14,316 bases of DNA from Alphaproteobacteria bacterium (GCA_024277955.1 JAJRUE010000210.1:1-14316), one strand, 5' to 3'; positions 1 to 8,131 are shown, counted from the first letter of the stretch. The notes: generated by a model not told the origin, from the letters alone. Translations and numbers: made by a program.

Positions 1-699
1 ACCGGCTCGGTCCGGATCGCGGGCGCGGGGCAGGTGTCGGCGCTTGTCGGGTTCGCGACCGGCGACTGGTGGGTGCAGGACGCCGCCGCCGCGATCCCGG
101 CGCGGCTTCTGGCGGCGCGCCCCGGCGAACGGGTGCTGGACCTGTGCGCCGCGCCGGGCGGCAAGACCATGCAACTGGCCGCCACCGGGGCGCAGGTGAC
201 CGCGCTCGACACATCGGACGCGCGGCTGAACCGGCTGCGCGACAACCTGGCGCGCACCGGGCTGCAGGCCGAGGTCGTCGTGGCCGACGCGCTGGACTAC
301 GACGCGCCGCCGTTTGACGCGATCCTGCTGGACGCTCCGTGCAGCGCCACCGGCACCATCCGCCGCCACCCGGACCTGCCCTACGCCAAGACCGCCGAAG
401 GCTTCCCGGCCCTGTTCGAACTGCAGGAAAAGCTGCTGGACCGGGCGCTGGGCCTGCTGAAACCGGGGGGGCGGCTGGTCTATTGCACCTGCAGCCTGCT
501 GATCGACGAGGGCGAAGAACAGATCCGCGACCTGCTGAAACGCGCGCCAGACACCGAAATCGACACCGCTGCGATTGGCGATCTGCCCGCCGACTGGCGC
601 GTGGCCGAGGGGCTGCGCACGCGCCCCGATTACTGGCCCGACAGCGGCGGGCTGGACGGGTTTTTCATGACCGTCCTGCGCAAGCGCGCCGCGTCCTGA
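1..699 (+). CDS. rsmB: RsmB/NOP-family 16S rRNA cytosine-C5 methyltransferase, 3' part
   Basis: The reading frame is open from the first base, so the gene starts upstream of the window; 232 codons of its C-terminal catalytic domain are present. The protein would transfer a methyl group from S-adenosylmethionine to a cytosine of 16S rRNA. Visible motifs are the SAM-binding loop VLDLCAAPGGKT (codons near 136-171), the motif IV segment LLDAPCSATG with its cysteine at codon 340-342, and the motif VI segment YCTCSL with the catalytic cysteine at 490-492. E. coli RsmB uses the same two cysteines. The NusB-like N-terminal domain normal for RsmB must lie outside the window and cannot be checked, so a different NOP2/Sun paralogue is possible. 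The family is certain; the exact symbol is less so. The stop codon at 697-699 is followed by 91 bp without a recognisable terminator. Confidence 0.88.
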   Translation, partial: TGSVRIAGAGQVSALVGFATGDWWVQDAAAAIPARLLAARPGERVLDLCAAPGGKTMQLAATGAQVTALDTSDARLNRLRDNLARTGLQAEVVVADALDYDAPPFDAILLDAPCSATGTIRRHPDLPYAKTAEGFPALFELQEKLLDRALGLLKPGGRLVYCTCSLLIDEGEEQIRDLLKRAPDTEIDTAAIGDLPADWRVAEGLRTRPDYWPDSGGLDGFFMTVLRKRAAS

Positions 700-790
700 A
701 ATTCGCCGATGACAGAGCGCCGCCAAAGGCGTATTGTCCGACAAAATCCGAGCCCAAAAGGGCCACCACACGCGGCGAGGCAGTTTCCCC

Positions 791-2533
791 GTGCCCCAGA
801 ACGAAACCCTGTCCGCGCGCTGGACGCGCTGGATGAACCGATTTCACGCGATCCTGTCCGTGCGCGCCAGCCCGGCCACGGGCTTTGTGTCGCAGCCCGA
901 ACCGCGCACCATCGGCCGGTTCGCCAAGGGCCGCCAACTGGTCGCGGGCAACTTCATGTTCGCAGGTTCGCTGATCCAGGACGCCGAGCGCTCGATCTGG
1001 CAACTGCCGCCCCCCGACTTGCTGTTCGAAGAAGAAATCCACGGCTTCGCCTGGCTCGACGATCTGGCCGCGGTGGGCGATGCCCCGGCGCGCCGGCGGG
1101 CCCAGGACTGGGTCTTTGAGTGGATCGAGCTTTACGGGCGCGGCAAGGGCCCCGGCTGGACCCCCGACCTTACCGGTCGGCGGCTGATCCGCTGGATCAA
1201 CCACGCGATCTTTCTGCTCAATGGCCAGACCAGCGAAATGTCGCGCGCCTACCATGCGTCGCTGGCGCAGCAGACGATCTTTCTGTCGCGCCGCTGGAAA
1301 AGCGCCACCCGCGGCCTGCCGCGCTTCGAAGCGCTTACCGGGCTGATCTACGCCGGTCTGGCGCTGACCGGGATGGAAGGCCGGGTCGATCCCGCCACCC
1401 GTGCGCTGGCGCGCGAATGCGCCGAACAGATCGACGAACAGGGCGGCATCGCCACCCGCAACCCCGAAGAGCTGCTGGAAGTGTTCACCTTGCTGAACTG
1501 GGCCGCCTCGGCGCTGAGCGAAGCCGGGCGCATGGCCAGCCCCGAACACCTGCAGGCGATCGAACGCATCGCCCCCACCCTGCGCGCGCTGCGCCACGCC
1601 GACGGATCGCTGGCGCGCTTTCACGGCGGCGGGCGCGGCGCCGAAGGCCGGCTGGACCACGCGCTGGCCAGTTCGGGCATCAAGACGCTGGCCCCCGACG
1701 GGCTGTCGATGGGCTATGCGCGGCTGCACGGCGGGCGCACCAGCGTGATCCTCGATGCCGCCGCCCCGCCGCAGGGGGCGGCTTCGTGCAACGCCCATGC
1801 CTCGACCCTGGCGATCGAGGTCACCTCGGGGCGCCGACCGCTGATCGTCAACTGCGGCTCGGGCGTCAGCTTTGGCACCCAGTGGCGCCGGGCCGGGCGC
1901 GCCACCGCGTCGCATTCGACGTTGGCGCTGGACGGGCGGTCTTCGGCGCAGCTGGGCAAGCGCGCCCTTGTCGGCGGCCACGAACGCGAATTGCTGACCA
2001 ACGGGCCGACGGATGTGCGGGTGCAGTTCATGGTCAACACCACCGCGCCGGGCATCGTCGCCGGCCACGATGGCTATCTGCGCTCGCACGGGCTGACCCA
2101 CATCCGCCAGATCGAGGTCGCCCCCAACGGGCGCAGCGTGGTCGGCGAAGACACGCTGGCGGCGATCGAACGCGCCGACGAACGGATTTTCGACCGGATG
2201 CTGGACCGCAGCGACCTGCAGGGGCTTGGGTTTCGCATTCATTTCCACCTGCACCCGGACGTGGATGCCGAACTGGACATGGGCGGGGCGGCGGTGTCAC
2301 TGGCGCTCAAAAGCGGCGAAATCTGGGTTTTCCGCCACGACGGCACCACCAAACTGTCTCTGGAACCCAGCGTTTACCTGGAAAAGGACCGGCTCAAGCC
2401 GCGTGCGACCAAACAGGTGGTTCTATCTGCCGCTGCCTTGGAGTATGCGACCCGTATCCGCTGGTCGTTGTCCAAGGCCCAGTTCACCCCCGACGCGGTG
2501 CGCGATCTGAACCGGGATGACGATCTGCTCTAG
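791..2533 (+). CDS. heparinase II/III family protein
   Basis: 580-residue protein. The N-terminal half (about residues 1-300) is rich in Trp, Leu and helical segments, as in the alpha-toroid of polysaccharide lyases. The C-terminal half matches the heparinase II/III-like beta domain: CNAHAST with His336, a V-N-C-G-S-G turn, and ASHSTLALDG with His375. Family members cleave acidic polysaccharides by elimination, but the substrate here is unknown. No signal peptide or lipobox is visible; the N terminus is charged (LSARWTRWMNRFH), which is odd for a polysaccharide lyase. The start is GTG at 791 because GGCGAGG (774-780) sits ten bases before it. A TTG at 734 would add 19 residues and has only a weak AAAGG before it, and an ATG at 833 would shorten it by 14. 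The gene lies 91 bp after the methyltransferase and 26 bp before purH. From memory this neighbourhood recurs in Rhodobacteraceae. Confidence 0.85.
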   Translation: MPQNETLSARWTRWMNRFHAILSVRASPATGFVSQPEPRTIGRFAKGRQLVAGNFMFAGSLIQDAERSIWQLPPPDLLFEEEIHGFAWLDDLAAVGDAPARRRAQDWVFEWIELYGRGKGPGWTPDLTGRRLIRWINHAIFLLNGQTSEMSRAYHASLAQQTIFLSRRWKSATRGLPRFEALTGLIYAGLALTGMEGRVDPATRALARECAEQIDEQGGIATRNPEELLEVFTLLNWAASALSEAGRMASPEHLQAIERIAPTLRALRHADGSLARFHGGGRGAEGRLDHALASSGIKTLAPDGLSMGYARLHGGRTSVILDAAAPPQGAASCNAHASTLAIEVTSGRRPLIVNCGSGVSFGTQWRRAGRATASHSTLALDGRSSAQLGKRALVGGHERELLTNGPTDVRVQFMVNTTAPGIVAGHDGYLRSHGLTHIRQIEVAPNGRSVVGEDTLAAIERADERIFDRMLDRSDLQGLGFRIHFHLHPDVDAELDMGGAAVSLALKSGEIWVFRHDGTTKLSLEPSVYLEKDRLKPRATKQVVLSAAALEYATRIRWSLSKAQFTPDAVRDLNRDDDLL

Positions 2534-2559
2534 ATATTGATCCTTGGGGGACATCCGAC

Positions 2560-4149
2560 ATGACCGACCAGACGCCCATCCGCCGCGCGCTGATTTCCGT
2601 TTCCGACAAGACCGGCCTGCTGGATCTGGCCCGCGCACTTGCGGCGCGCGGGGTCGACCTGCTGTCCACCGGTGGCAGCGCGGCGGTCATGCGCGACGCC
2701 GGCCTGACGGTCACCGACGTGGCCGAGGTCACGGGTTTTCCGGAAATGATGGACGGCCGGGTCAAGACCCTGCACCCGGCGGTGCACGGCGGGCTCCTGG
2801 CGCTGCGCGACAATGCCGAGCACCTCGCCGCGATGGAAGCGCATGGCATCGGCCCGATCGACCTGCTGGTGGTCAACCTGTATCCGTTCGAAGCCACCGT
2901 GGCCGCGGGCGCCGATTACGACACCTGCATCGAGAACATCGACATCGGCGGCCCGGCGATGATCCGCGCCGCCGCCAAGAACCACGCCTTTGTCACCGTG
3001 GTCACCGATGTCGAGGATTACGAGAAACTGCTGGGCGACATGGACCAGCACGGTGGCGCCACCTGCCCGAAATTCCGCCGCAAGCTGGCCCAGATCGCCT
3101 ATGCGCGCACCGCCGCCTATGACGCCGCCGTCAGCACCTGGATGGCCGGGGCGATCGGCGTGGAAACCCCGCGCAGGCGCGCCTTTGCCGGCACCCTCGC
3201 CCAGCCGCTGCGCTACGGCGAAAACCCGCACCAAAAGGCGGCCTTCTACCTCGACGGCAGCGACCGGCCCGGCGTCGCCACCGCCCGCCAGTTGCAGGGC
3301 AAGGCGCTGAGCTACAACAACATCAACGACACCGACGCCGCCTTTGAGCTGGTCAGCGAATTCGCCCCCGACGCGGGGCCGGCCTGCGCCATCATCAAGC
3401 ACGCCAACCCATGCGGCGTGGCCCGCGGCGCGACCTTGGCCCAGGCCTATCAGCGCGCCTTCGACTGTGACCGCACCAGCGCGTTCGGCGGCATCGTGGC
3501 GCTGAACCAGCCGCTTGACGGGGCCACCGCGCGCGAAATCGTGCAGATATTCACCGAAGTCGTCATCGCCCCGGACGCCGACGACGAGGCGCGCGAAATC
3601 TTCGCCGCCAAGAAGAACCTGCGCCTGCTGGTGACCGGTTCGCTGGCCGATGCGCGCGCCGCGGCCACCACGGTGCGCCAGGTCTCGGGCGGGTTCCTGG
3701 TGCAGGACAAGGACACCGGCCACATCGGGCGCGACGATCTGAAGGTGGTCACCAGAAAGGCCCCGAGCGACGCCGAACTGGACGACCTGCTGTTCGCCTG
3801 GACCGTGGCCAAGCACGTGAAATCCAACGCCATCATCTATGTCCGCGATGGCGCCACCGTTGGCGTCGGCGCCGGCCAGATGAGCCGCGTCGACAGCACC
3901 CGCATCGCGGCGCGCAAGTCGCGCGACATGGCCGAGGCGCTGGGGCTGGACGCGCCGCTGACCCAGGGCTCGGTGGTGGCGTCGGATGCGTTCTTTCCCT
4001 TCCCCGACGGGTTGCTGAGCGCCGCCGAGGCCGGGGCGACCGCGGTGATCCAGCCCGGCGGTTCGATGCGCGACGACCAGGTGATCGCCGCCGCCGATGA
4101 CGCCGGCATCGCAATGGTCTTTACGAACATGCGTCATTTCCGGCACTAA
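2560..4149 (+). CDS. purH: bifunctional AICAR formyltransferase / IMP cyclohydrolase PurH
   Basis: 529 residues, the same length as E. coli PurH. It catalyses the last two steps of purine synthesis in the cytoplasm: formylation of AICAR with 10-formyl-tetrahydrofolate, then ring closure to IMP. The N-terminal MGS-like cyclohydrolase domain carries SVSDKTGL, LLSTGGSA and DGRVKTLHP (residues 65-73). The transformylase domain carries LRYGENPHQ (from residue 217), SYNNINDTDAAFEL, and IKHANPCGVA with the catalytic Lys280-His281 pair. The C terminus has SDAFFPFPDGL and QPGGSMRDDQVI. All key motifs are intact. The start is ATG at 2560, with a GGGGGA ribosome-binding site about eight bases upstream. 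Only 26 bp separate it from the heparinase-like gene, leaving no room for a ZTP riboswitch. lspA follows within 12 bp, so the two are probably co-transcribed. Confidence 0.98.
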   Translation: MTDQTPIRRALISVSDKTGLLDLARALAARGVDLLSTGGSAAVMRDAGLTVTDVAEVTGFPEMMDGRVKTLHPAVHGGLLALRDNAEHLAAMEAHGIGPIDLLVVNLYPFEATVAAGADYDTCIENIDIGGPAMIRAAAKNHAFVTVVTDVEDYEKLLGDMDQHGGATCPKFRRKLAQIAYARTAAYDAAVSTWMAGAIGVETPRRRAFAGTLAQPLRYGENPHQKAAFYLDGSDRPGVATARQLQGKALSYNNINDTDAAFELVSEFAPDAGPACAIIKHANPCGVARGATLAQAYQRAFDCDRTSAFGGIVALNQPLDGATAREIVQIFTEVVIAPDADDEAREIFAAKKNLRLLVTGSLADARAAATTVRQVSGGFLVQDKDTGHIGRDDLKVVTRKAPSDAELDDLLFAWTVAKHVKSNAIIYVRDGATVGVGAGQMSRVDSTRIAARKSRDMAEALGLDAPLTQGSVVASDAFFPFPDGLLSAAEAGATAVIQPGGSMRDDQVIAAADDAGIAMVFTNMRHFRH

Positions 4150-4161
4150 GGGCGCATGACA

Positions 4162-4632
4162 ATGCGCCCGATGATCTGGACAGCGCTTGCGGTGGCAGGG
4201 CTGGACCAGTTGAGCAAACTGGTCGTGGTCCGCTGGATGGACCTGCAAACGCTGGGCGTGATCGAGGTCTGGCCGCCCTACATCACTTTTCGCATGGCCT
4301 GGAACCGGGGGGTGAACTTTGGCCTGTTTTCCGGCAATTCCGACCTGACCCGCTGGCTGCTGGTGGCGGTGGCGGTGGCGATTTCGGCCTGGGTGGTCTG
4401 GTGGATCGCCCGCGAAAAGCCCGCCCTTCCGGGGCAGCTGGCGGCCGGTCTGCTGGTGGGCGGGGCGATCGGCAACATCGCCGACCGGCTGACCTGGGGG
4501 GCGGTGGCGGATTTTCTGAACGTGACCTGCTGCGGCATCGCCAACCCCTATGCCTTCAACATCGCCGATATCTCGATCTTCGTCGGCGCGCTGGGGCTGG
4601 TGGTTTTCACGGGCCGGGAAAAGTCAGCGTGA
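4162..4632 (+). CDS. lspA: lipoprotein signal peptidase (signal peptidase II) LspA
   Basis: 156-residue inner-membrane aspartic protease that removes signal peptides from diacylglyceryl-modified prolipoproteins. Four hydrophobic segments are visible (about residues 4-24, 64-83, 93-108 and 131-150). Family signatures are LDQLSK, NRGVNFGLFS, GGAIGNIADRL, VADFL and FNIADISI. The two catalytic aspartates are Asp117 (in VADFL) and Asp136 (in NIAD). Two start codons lie six bases apart, ATG 4156 and ATG 4162. I chose 4162 because the AAGGG at 4148-4152, which overlaps the purH stop, is nine bases from it but only three from 4156. Using 4156 adds Met-Thr and changes nothing else. The gene begins 12 bp after the purH stop and is followed 50 bp later by a lipoprotein gene, one of its likely substrates. 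Confidence 0.96.
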   Translation: MRPMIWTALAVAGLDQLSKLVVVRWMDLQTLGVIEVWPPYITFRMAWNRGVNFGLFSGNSDLTRWLLVAVAVAISAWVVWWIAREKPALPGQLAAGLLVGGAIGNIADRLTWGAVADFLNVTCCGIANPYAFNIADISIFVGALGLVVFTGREKSA

Positions 4633-4657
4633 CGGCGCCGATTCTATCGGTTACAAA
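4629..4657 (+). promoter_or_regulatory. candidate weak promoter with inverted repeat in the spacer
   Basis: GTGACG (4629-4634) and TACAAA (4652-4657) are 17 bp apart, each matching four of six positions of the -35 and -10 consensus. The spacer contains a perfect 5-bp inverted repeat CCGAT-TCT-ATCGG (4638-4650). The location, between the lspA stop and the lipoprotein start, fits a separate promoter for the lipoprotein gene. The match is weak and chance is a real possibility. Confidence 0.25.
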
Positions 4658-4682
4658 TCCGCCAAGGGAGCGGAGGAAGACG

Positions 4683-5177
4683 GTGACACGCGTGGTTTGC
4701 AAACAGGCAGGGGCCTTGATTCTGCTGAGCTTTGTGCTGGCCGGCTGCGCCGGATCGGTGCGCTACAGCGACGGGCCGGACGAATTCCAGGTGCTGCCTT
4801 CCAAGCCGCTGCAAACCCCCGCCGATCTGACCGCTTTGCCCGACCCCACGCCGGGCGGCGCGAACCTGGTCGACGACACCCCCAAGGCCGATGCGGCTGC
4901 GGCGCTGGGCGGGCGCCGGTCGGCGGTGGTGTTGGTGGGGCTGCCGGCGGTGGACGGGGCGCTGGTAAGCTATGCCTCGCGCTACGGCGTGGACCCCGGT
5001 ATTCGCGAAGCCCTCAGCCGCAAGGCGCGCAAGGGCCGCAAGGACCGGCGCGGCTTTTTCCTGTTCCGCTGGCTGTCGGGCGGGCTGTTCGGGGGTCAGG
5101 TGCTTGCCCCCTACGCCGAAACCCAACGCCTGCGCGCCGCCGGGGTGAAAACCCCCAGCGCACCCCCCGCCCGCTGA
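4683..5177 (+). CDS. DUF3035 family lipoprotein
   Basis: 164-residue predicted lipoprotein of unknown function. The N terminus has a short charged stretch, a hydrophobic segment and the lipobox LAGC, so Cys22 would be lipidated and the 21-residue signal removed by signal peptidase II. The mature part shows the DUF3035 pattern: GPDEFQVLPSKPL, a proline-rich LPDPTPGGANLVD stretch, AALGGR, then SRYGVDPGIREAL, a very basic segment (RKARKGRKDRRG, about residues 117-128), and a C-terminal LAPYAE-RLRAAGVKTPSAPP. The start is GTG at 4683 with a strong GGAGGA ribosome-binding site (4672-4677); the GTG at 4692 would cut into the charged start of the signal. Its gene follows lspA by 50 bp, which makes product and processing enzyme neighbours. 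The protein is likely attached to the inner or outer membrane on the periplasmic side; its role is not known to me. Confidence 0.88.
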   Translation: MTRVVCKQAGALILLSFVLAGCAGSVRYSDGPDEFQVLPSKPLQTPADLTALPDPTPGGANLVDDTPKADAAAALGGRRSAVVLVGLPAVDGALVSYASRYGVDPGIREALSRKARKGRKDRRGFFLFRWLSGGLFGGQVLAPYAETQRLRAAGVKTPSAPPAR

Positions 5178-5284
5178 GGCGCGCCTGCTGCCTGCCCGCT
5201 GCCGCCGCCTGCCGCTGACGCCTGTGCCGCAGGCCCGACCCTGGCCCCGGCCGCCGATGGGCCGCATCGCGGCGACGAGCATCA

Positions 5285-5341
5285 CGACCGCCGCCGGTCG
5301 GGGGCTTCGATCACATCCGCTTGAAGCGGCGGTTGCCGCTT
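5285..5341 (+). other. two perfect stem-loops upstream of the M16 peptidase pair
   Basis: The 218-bp gap 5178-5395 holds CGACCG-CCGC-CGGTCG (5285-5300) and AAGCGGC-GGTT-GCCGCTT (5324-5341). Neither is followed by a T-tract, so they do not look like rho-independent terminators. The second ends 54 bp before the peptidase start and would sit in the mRNA leader if transcription begins upstream. A poor promoter-like pair, TTGCAG (5340-5345) and AACTAT (5363-5368), overlaps its end. I see no other feature in the gap. Confidence 0.3.
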
Positions 5342-5395
5342 GCAGCCCCGCAACCAAGACGCAACTATGAGAAAACCAACAGGAACGGAGTGCCC

Positions 5396-6730
5396 ATGAC
5401 CCGCTTGCCGCTTGCCCTTCTGGCGTCGCTATTGTTCGCTTTCCCGGCCTGGGCGGCCAAGGTCACCTCCTACCGGCTGGACAACGGCATGCAGGTGGTG
5501 GTGATGGAAGACCACCGCGCCCCGGTGGTGGTGCACATGGTCTGGTATCGGGTGGGCGCCGCCGACGAACCGCCGGGCAAATCCGGGATCGCGCATTTCC
5601 TCGAACACCTGCTGTTCAAGGGCACCGACGACCTGGGGCCGGGCGAACTGTCGCGGATCGTGCGCCAGAACGGCGGTTCGGACAACGCCTTTACCAGCTG
5701 GGACTACACCGCCTATTTCCAGCGCGTCGCCGCCGACCGGCTGGACCTGATGATGACGATGGAGGCCGACCGGATGCGCGATCTGCGCATGACGGTCGAT
5801 GATGTCGCCACCGAACGCAAGGTGGTGCTGGAAGAACGCGGCCAGCGCATCGACAGCAACCCCGGCGCCCTGTTTCGCGAACAGCGCGGCGCGGCGCAAT
5901 ACCTGAACCACCCCTATGGCATTCCGGTGATCGGCTGGCGTCAGGAAATGGAACAGCTGAACCGCGACGACGCCTTTGCCTTTTACCAGCGCTACTACGC
6001 GCCCAACAACGCGGTGCTGATCGTCGCCGGCGACGTGAACCCCGACGAGGTGCTGGCCCTGGCGCAAAAGCACTACGGCCCGCTGGCCCCGACCCCGGAC
6101 CTGGCGCCGCGCGCGCGCCCGCAGGAACCGCCGCAGCTGGTAGAACGCCGGATGACGTTCACCGACGCGCGGATATCGCAGCCCTACATGGTGCGCAGCT
6201 ATCTGGCGCCCGAACGCGACAGCGGCGACCAGCGCGAAGCCGCGCGCCTGTCGATGCTGGCGGCGGTGCTTGGCGGCGACGCGGCGACCTCGGTCCTTGG
6301 GCGCAAGCTGCAGTTCGAACAGAAAAAGGCGATCTACGTCAACGCCTCTTATGACGGGGTGTCGCTGGACGATACCACCTTTGGGCTGGTGATCGTGCCG
6401 ACCCCCGATACCTCGATGCAGGACGCCGAAGCGGCGCTGGACCGGGCGGTGGCCGAATTCATCGACGAAGGGGTGGACGCCGAACAGTTCGCCCGCATCA
6501 AGATGCAGCTTCGCGCGGCGCAGATCTACCAGGAAGACAACATCGAATCGCTGGCCCAGGACTATGGCGAAGCGCTCACATCCGGTCTGACGGTGGAAGA
6601 CGTGCAGGCCTGGCCCGACCTGCTGCAGTCGATCACCGAACAAGAGGTCATCGACGCCGCCCGCCGGATATTCGACAAGCGCAAGGCGGTGACCGGCTGG
6701 GCGCTGCCCGAAACGGAGGCGGCCCAATGA
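5396..6730 (+). CDS. M16-family zinc metallopeptidase, catalytic subunit
   Basis: 444 residues. An N-terminal signal peptide (about residues 1-20, cleavage after AWA) directs it to the periplasm. The inverted zinc motif HFLEH is at His67-Glu70-His71, and the expected third ligand 76 residues later is Glu147 in VVLEER. Other family marks are NGMQVVV, GKSGIAHFLEHLLFKGT, NAFTSWDYTAYF and YYAPNNAVLIVAGDV. The second half (about 230-440) is the inactive M16 C-terminal domain. The length fits the half-size M16B class, which works as pairs, not the 900-residue pitrilysins. The start is ATG 5396, with GGAACGGAG directly upstream and a signal peptide immediately after it. Its stop overlaps the start of the next gene by 4 bp, so the two are translationally coupled. 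The physiological substrate is unknown; peptide or misfolded envelope protein turnover is an inference. Confidence 0.94.
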   Translation: MTRLPLALLASLLFAFPAWAAKVTSYRLDNGMQVVVMEDHRAPVVVHMVWYRVGAADEPPGKSGIAHFLEHLLFKGTDDLGPGELSRIVRQNGGSDNAFTSWDYTAYFQRVAADRLDLMMTMEADRMRDLRMTVDDVATERKVVLEERGQRIDSNPGALFREQRGAAQYLNHPYGIPVIGWRQEMEQLNRDDAFAFYQRYYAPNNAVLIVAGDVNPDEVLALAQKHYGPLAPTPDLAPRARPQEPPQLVERRMTFTDARISQPYMVRSYLAPERDSGDQREAARLSMLAAVLGGDAATSVLGRKLQFEQKKAIYVNASYDGVSLDDTTFGLVIVPTPDTSMQDAEAALDRAVAEFIDEGVDAEQFARIKMQLRAAQIYQEDNIESLAQDYGEALTSGLTVEDVQAWPDLLQSITEQEVIDAARRIFDKRKAVTGWALPETEAAQ

Positions 6731-8094
6731 AGGTTCTGACACCCCCCCTGCCGAAGCCCCGCCAGCCCGCCGGACGCGCCGGCGCGAAACGGCTGTTCAT
6801 CGCCCTGTGGCTGCTGGTGCTTGGCGCCGGCCTGGCGCGCGCGGTCGAGGTGCAGGACGTGACTTCGCCCGGGGGCATCCGCGCCTGGCTGGTCGAAGAA
6901 CATTCGATCCCCTTCGTGGCGCTGGAAATCCGGTTTCGCGGCGGCTCGGCGCTGGATGCGCCCGGCAAGCGCGGTGCGATCAACCTGATGATGGCGACGC
7001 TGGAAGAAGGCGCGGGCGACCTGAACGCCCGGCAGTTCGCCACCGCGCGCGAAGCGCTGGCCGCCAGCTACCGGTTCCGGGTGTCGGACGACACCGCCTC
7101 GATTTCCGCGAAATTCCTGACCGAGAACCGCGACGAAGCGGTGGCCCTGCTGCGGCTGGCGCTGATGCAGCCGCGCTTTGACCAGGACGCCATTGACCGG
7201 GTGCGCGAACAGGTCATCTCGGGGATCAAGTCCGACGCCACCGACCCTTCGGCGGTGGCCGGCAAGACCTTTGACAAGCTGGCCTGGGGCGACCACCCCT
7301 ACGGCAGTTCGCGCGACGGCACCATCGCAACGGTCAGCGCCCTGACCCGCGACGACCTGCTGGACGCCTGGCGACGGGTCTTCGGGCGCGATCGGATCTA
7401 CGTCTCGGCGGTGGGCGACATCACCCCCGAAGACCTGGGCGCGCTGCTGGACCGGCTGCTGGGCGAGTTGCCGGAAAAAGGCGCGCCACTGGTGGACCGG
7501 GCGAAACCGCTGCTGACGCCGGGGGTCACGGTGGTGCCCTTCGACACGCCGCAGTCGGTGGCGCTGTTCGGCCACCAGGGGATCAAGCGCGACGACCCCG
7601 ACTACATCCCCGCCTATATCCTGAACGAGGTGTTCGGCGGCGGCGGCTTCGAATCGCGGCTGATGAACGAGCTGCGCGAAAAGCGCGGGCTGACCTATGG
7701 CGTGTCCACCTATCTGGTGCCGATGGAGTTCGGCGAGCTGATCATGGGGCAGGTGCGGTCCGACAATGCGCGCATGGCCGAAAGTATCGACCTGATCCGA
7801 GCCGAGTGGCGCAAGATCGCCGAAAACGGACTGACCCAGCAGGAACTGGACGACGCCAAGACCTATCTGACGGGCGCTTATCCGCTGCGTTTCGACGGCA
7901 ACGCGCCGATTGCGCGCATCCTGGTGGGGATGCAGATCATCGGGTTGCCGATCGACTATATCCAGAAGCGCAACGATCTGGTGCGCGCGGTGACGCTTGA
8001 CGAAATCAACCGCGTGGCGCGGCGCATCTACCAGCCCGACAAGCTGCGTTTCGTGGTGGTCGGCCGCCCCGAAGGCGTGGAAAGCACCGACTGA
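6727..8094 (+). CDS. M16-family peptidase-like protein, non-catalytic partner
   Basis: 455 residues with a long N-terminal region: a proline-rich, basic stretch (1-22), then a hydrophobic signal segment ending in LARA at residue 39. The zinc motif is missing: where HxxEH should be, the sequence reads N86-L-M-M-A90. It keeps the glycine-rich GGGGFESRLMNELREKRGLTYGV region with Arg320 and Tyr324, the Arg/Tyr pair that M16B partner subunits supply to bind the substrate backbone. Complementary motifs in two adjacent genes imply a heterodimer with the upstream protein. Known M16B pairs, for example from Sphingomonas, are built this way. The ATG at 6727 overlaps the upstream TGA and has GGAGG at 6715-6719. 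No gene in the window looks like a dedicated substrate. Confidence 0.92.
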   Translation: MKVLTPPLPKPRQPAGRAGAKRLFIALWLLVLGAGLARAVEVQDVTSPGGIRAWLVEEHSIPFVALEIRFRGGSALDAPGKRGAINLMMATLEEGAGDLNARQFATAREALAASYRFRVSDDTASISAKFLTENRDEAVALLRLALMQPRFDQDAIDRVREQVISGIKSDATDPSAVAGKTFDKLAWGDHPYGSSRDGTIATVSALTRDDLLDAWRRVFGRDRIYVSAVGDITPEDLGALLDRLLGELPEKGAPLVDRAKPLLTPGVTVVPFDTPQSVALFGHQGIKRDDPDYIPAYILNEVFGGGGFESRLMNELREKRGLTYGVSTYLVPMEFGELIMGQVRSDNARMAESIDLIRAEWRKIAENGLTQQELDDAKTYLTGAYPLRFDGNAPIARILVGMQIIGLPIDYIQKRNDLVRAVTLDEINRVARRIYQPDKLRFVVVGRPEGVESTD

Positions 8095-8131
8095 GCGGCG
8101 GCGGGGCGGCGCCTGCCCGCCCGGGTGCATT

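Noticed and set aside
721..763. Small hairpins (CGCC-AAA-GGCG, GCCC-AAAA-GGGC) between the methyltransferase and heparinase-like genes
   Set aside because: Stems of four base pairs are expected by chance in this composition, and no T-tract follows.
2534..2559. Possible ZTP riboswitch before purH
   Set aside because: The gap is only 26 bp, far too short for the aptamer, and it holds little more than the ribosome-binding site.
665..4248. Two long - strand open frames (665-2254 and 2530-4248) opposite the heparinase-like gene and purH
   Set aside because: Composition is low-complexity and the + strand genes match known families over their full lengths.
4364..4380. GGTGGC-like short tandem repeat
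   Set aside because: It simply encodes the Val-Ala run of an LspA membrane helix and needs no further explanation.
8104..8122. GGGCGG / CCGCCC hairpin after the second M16 gene as a terminator
   Set aside because: No T-tract directly follows; the nearest is four T's eight bases away, so it does not meet the usual pattern.
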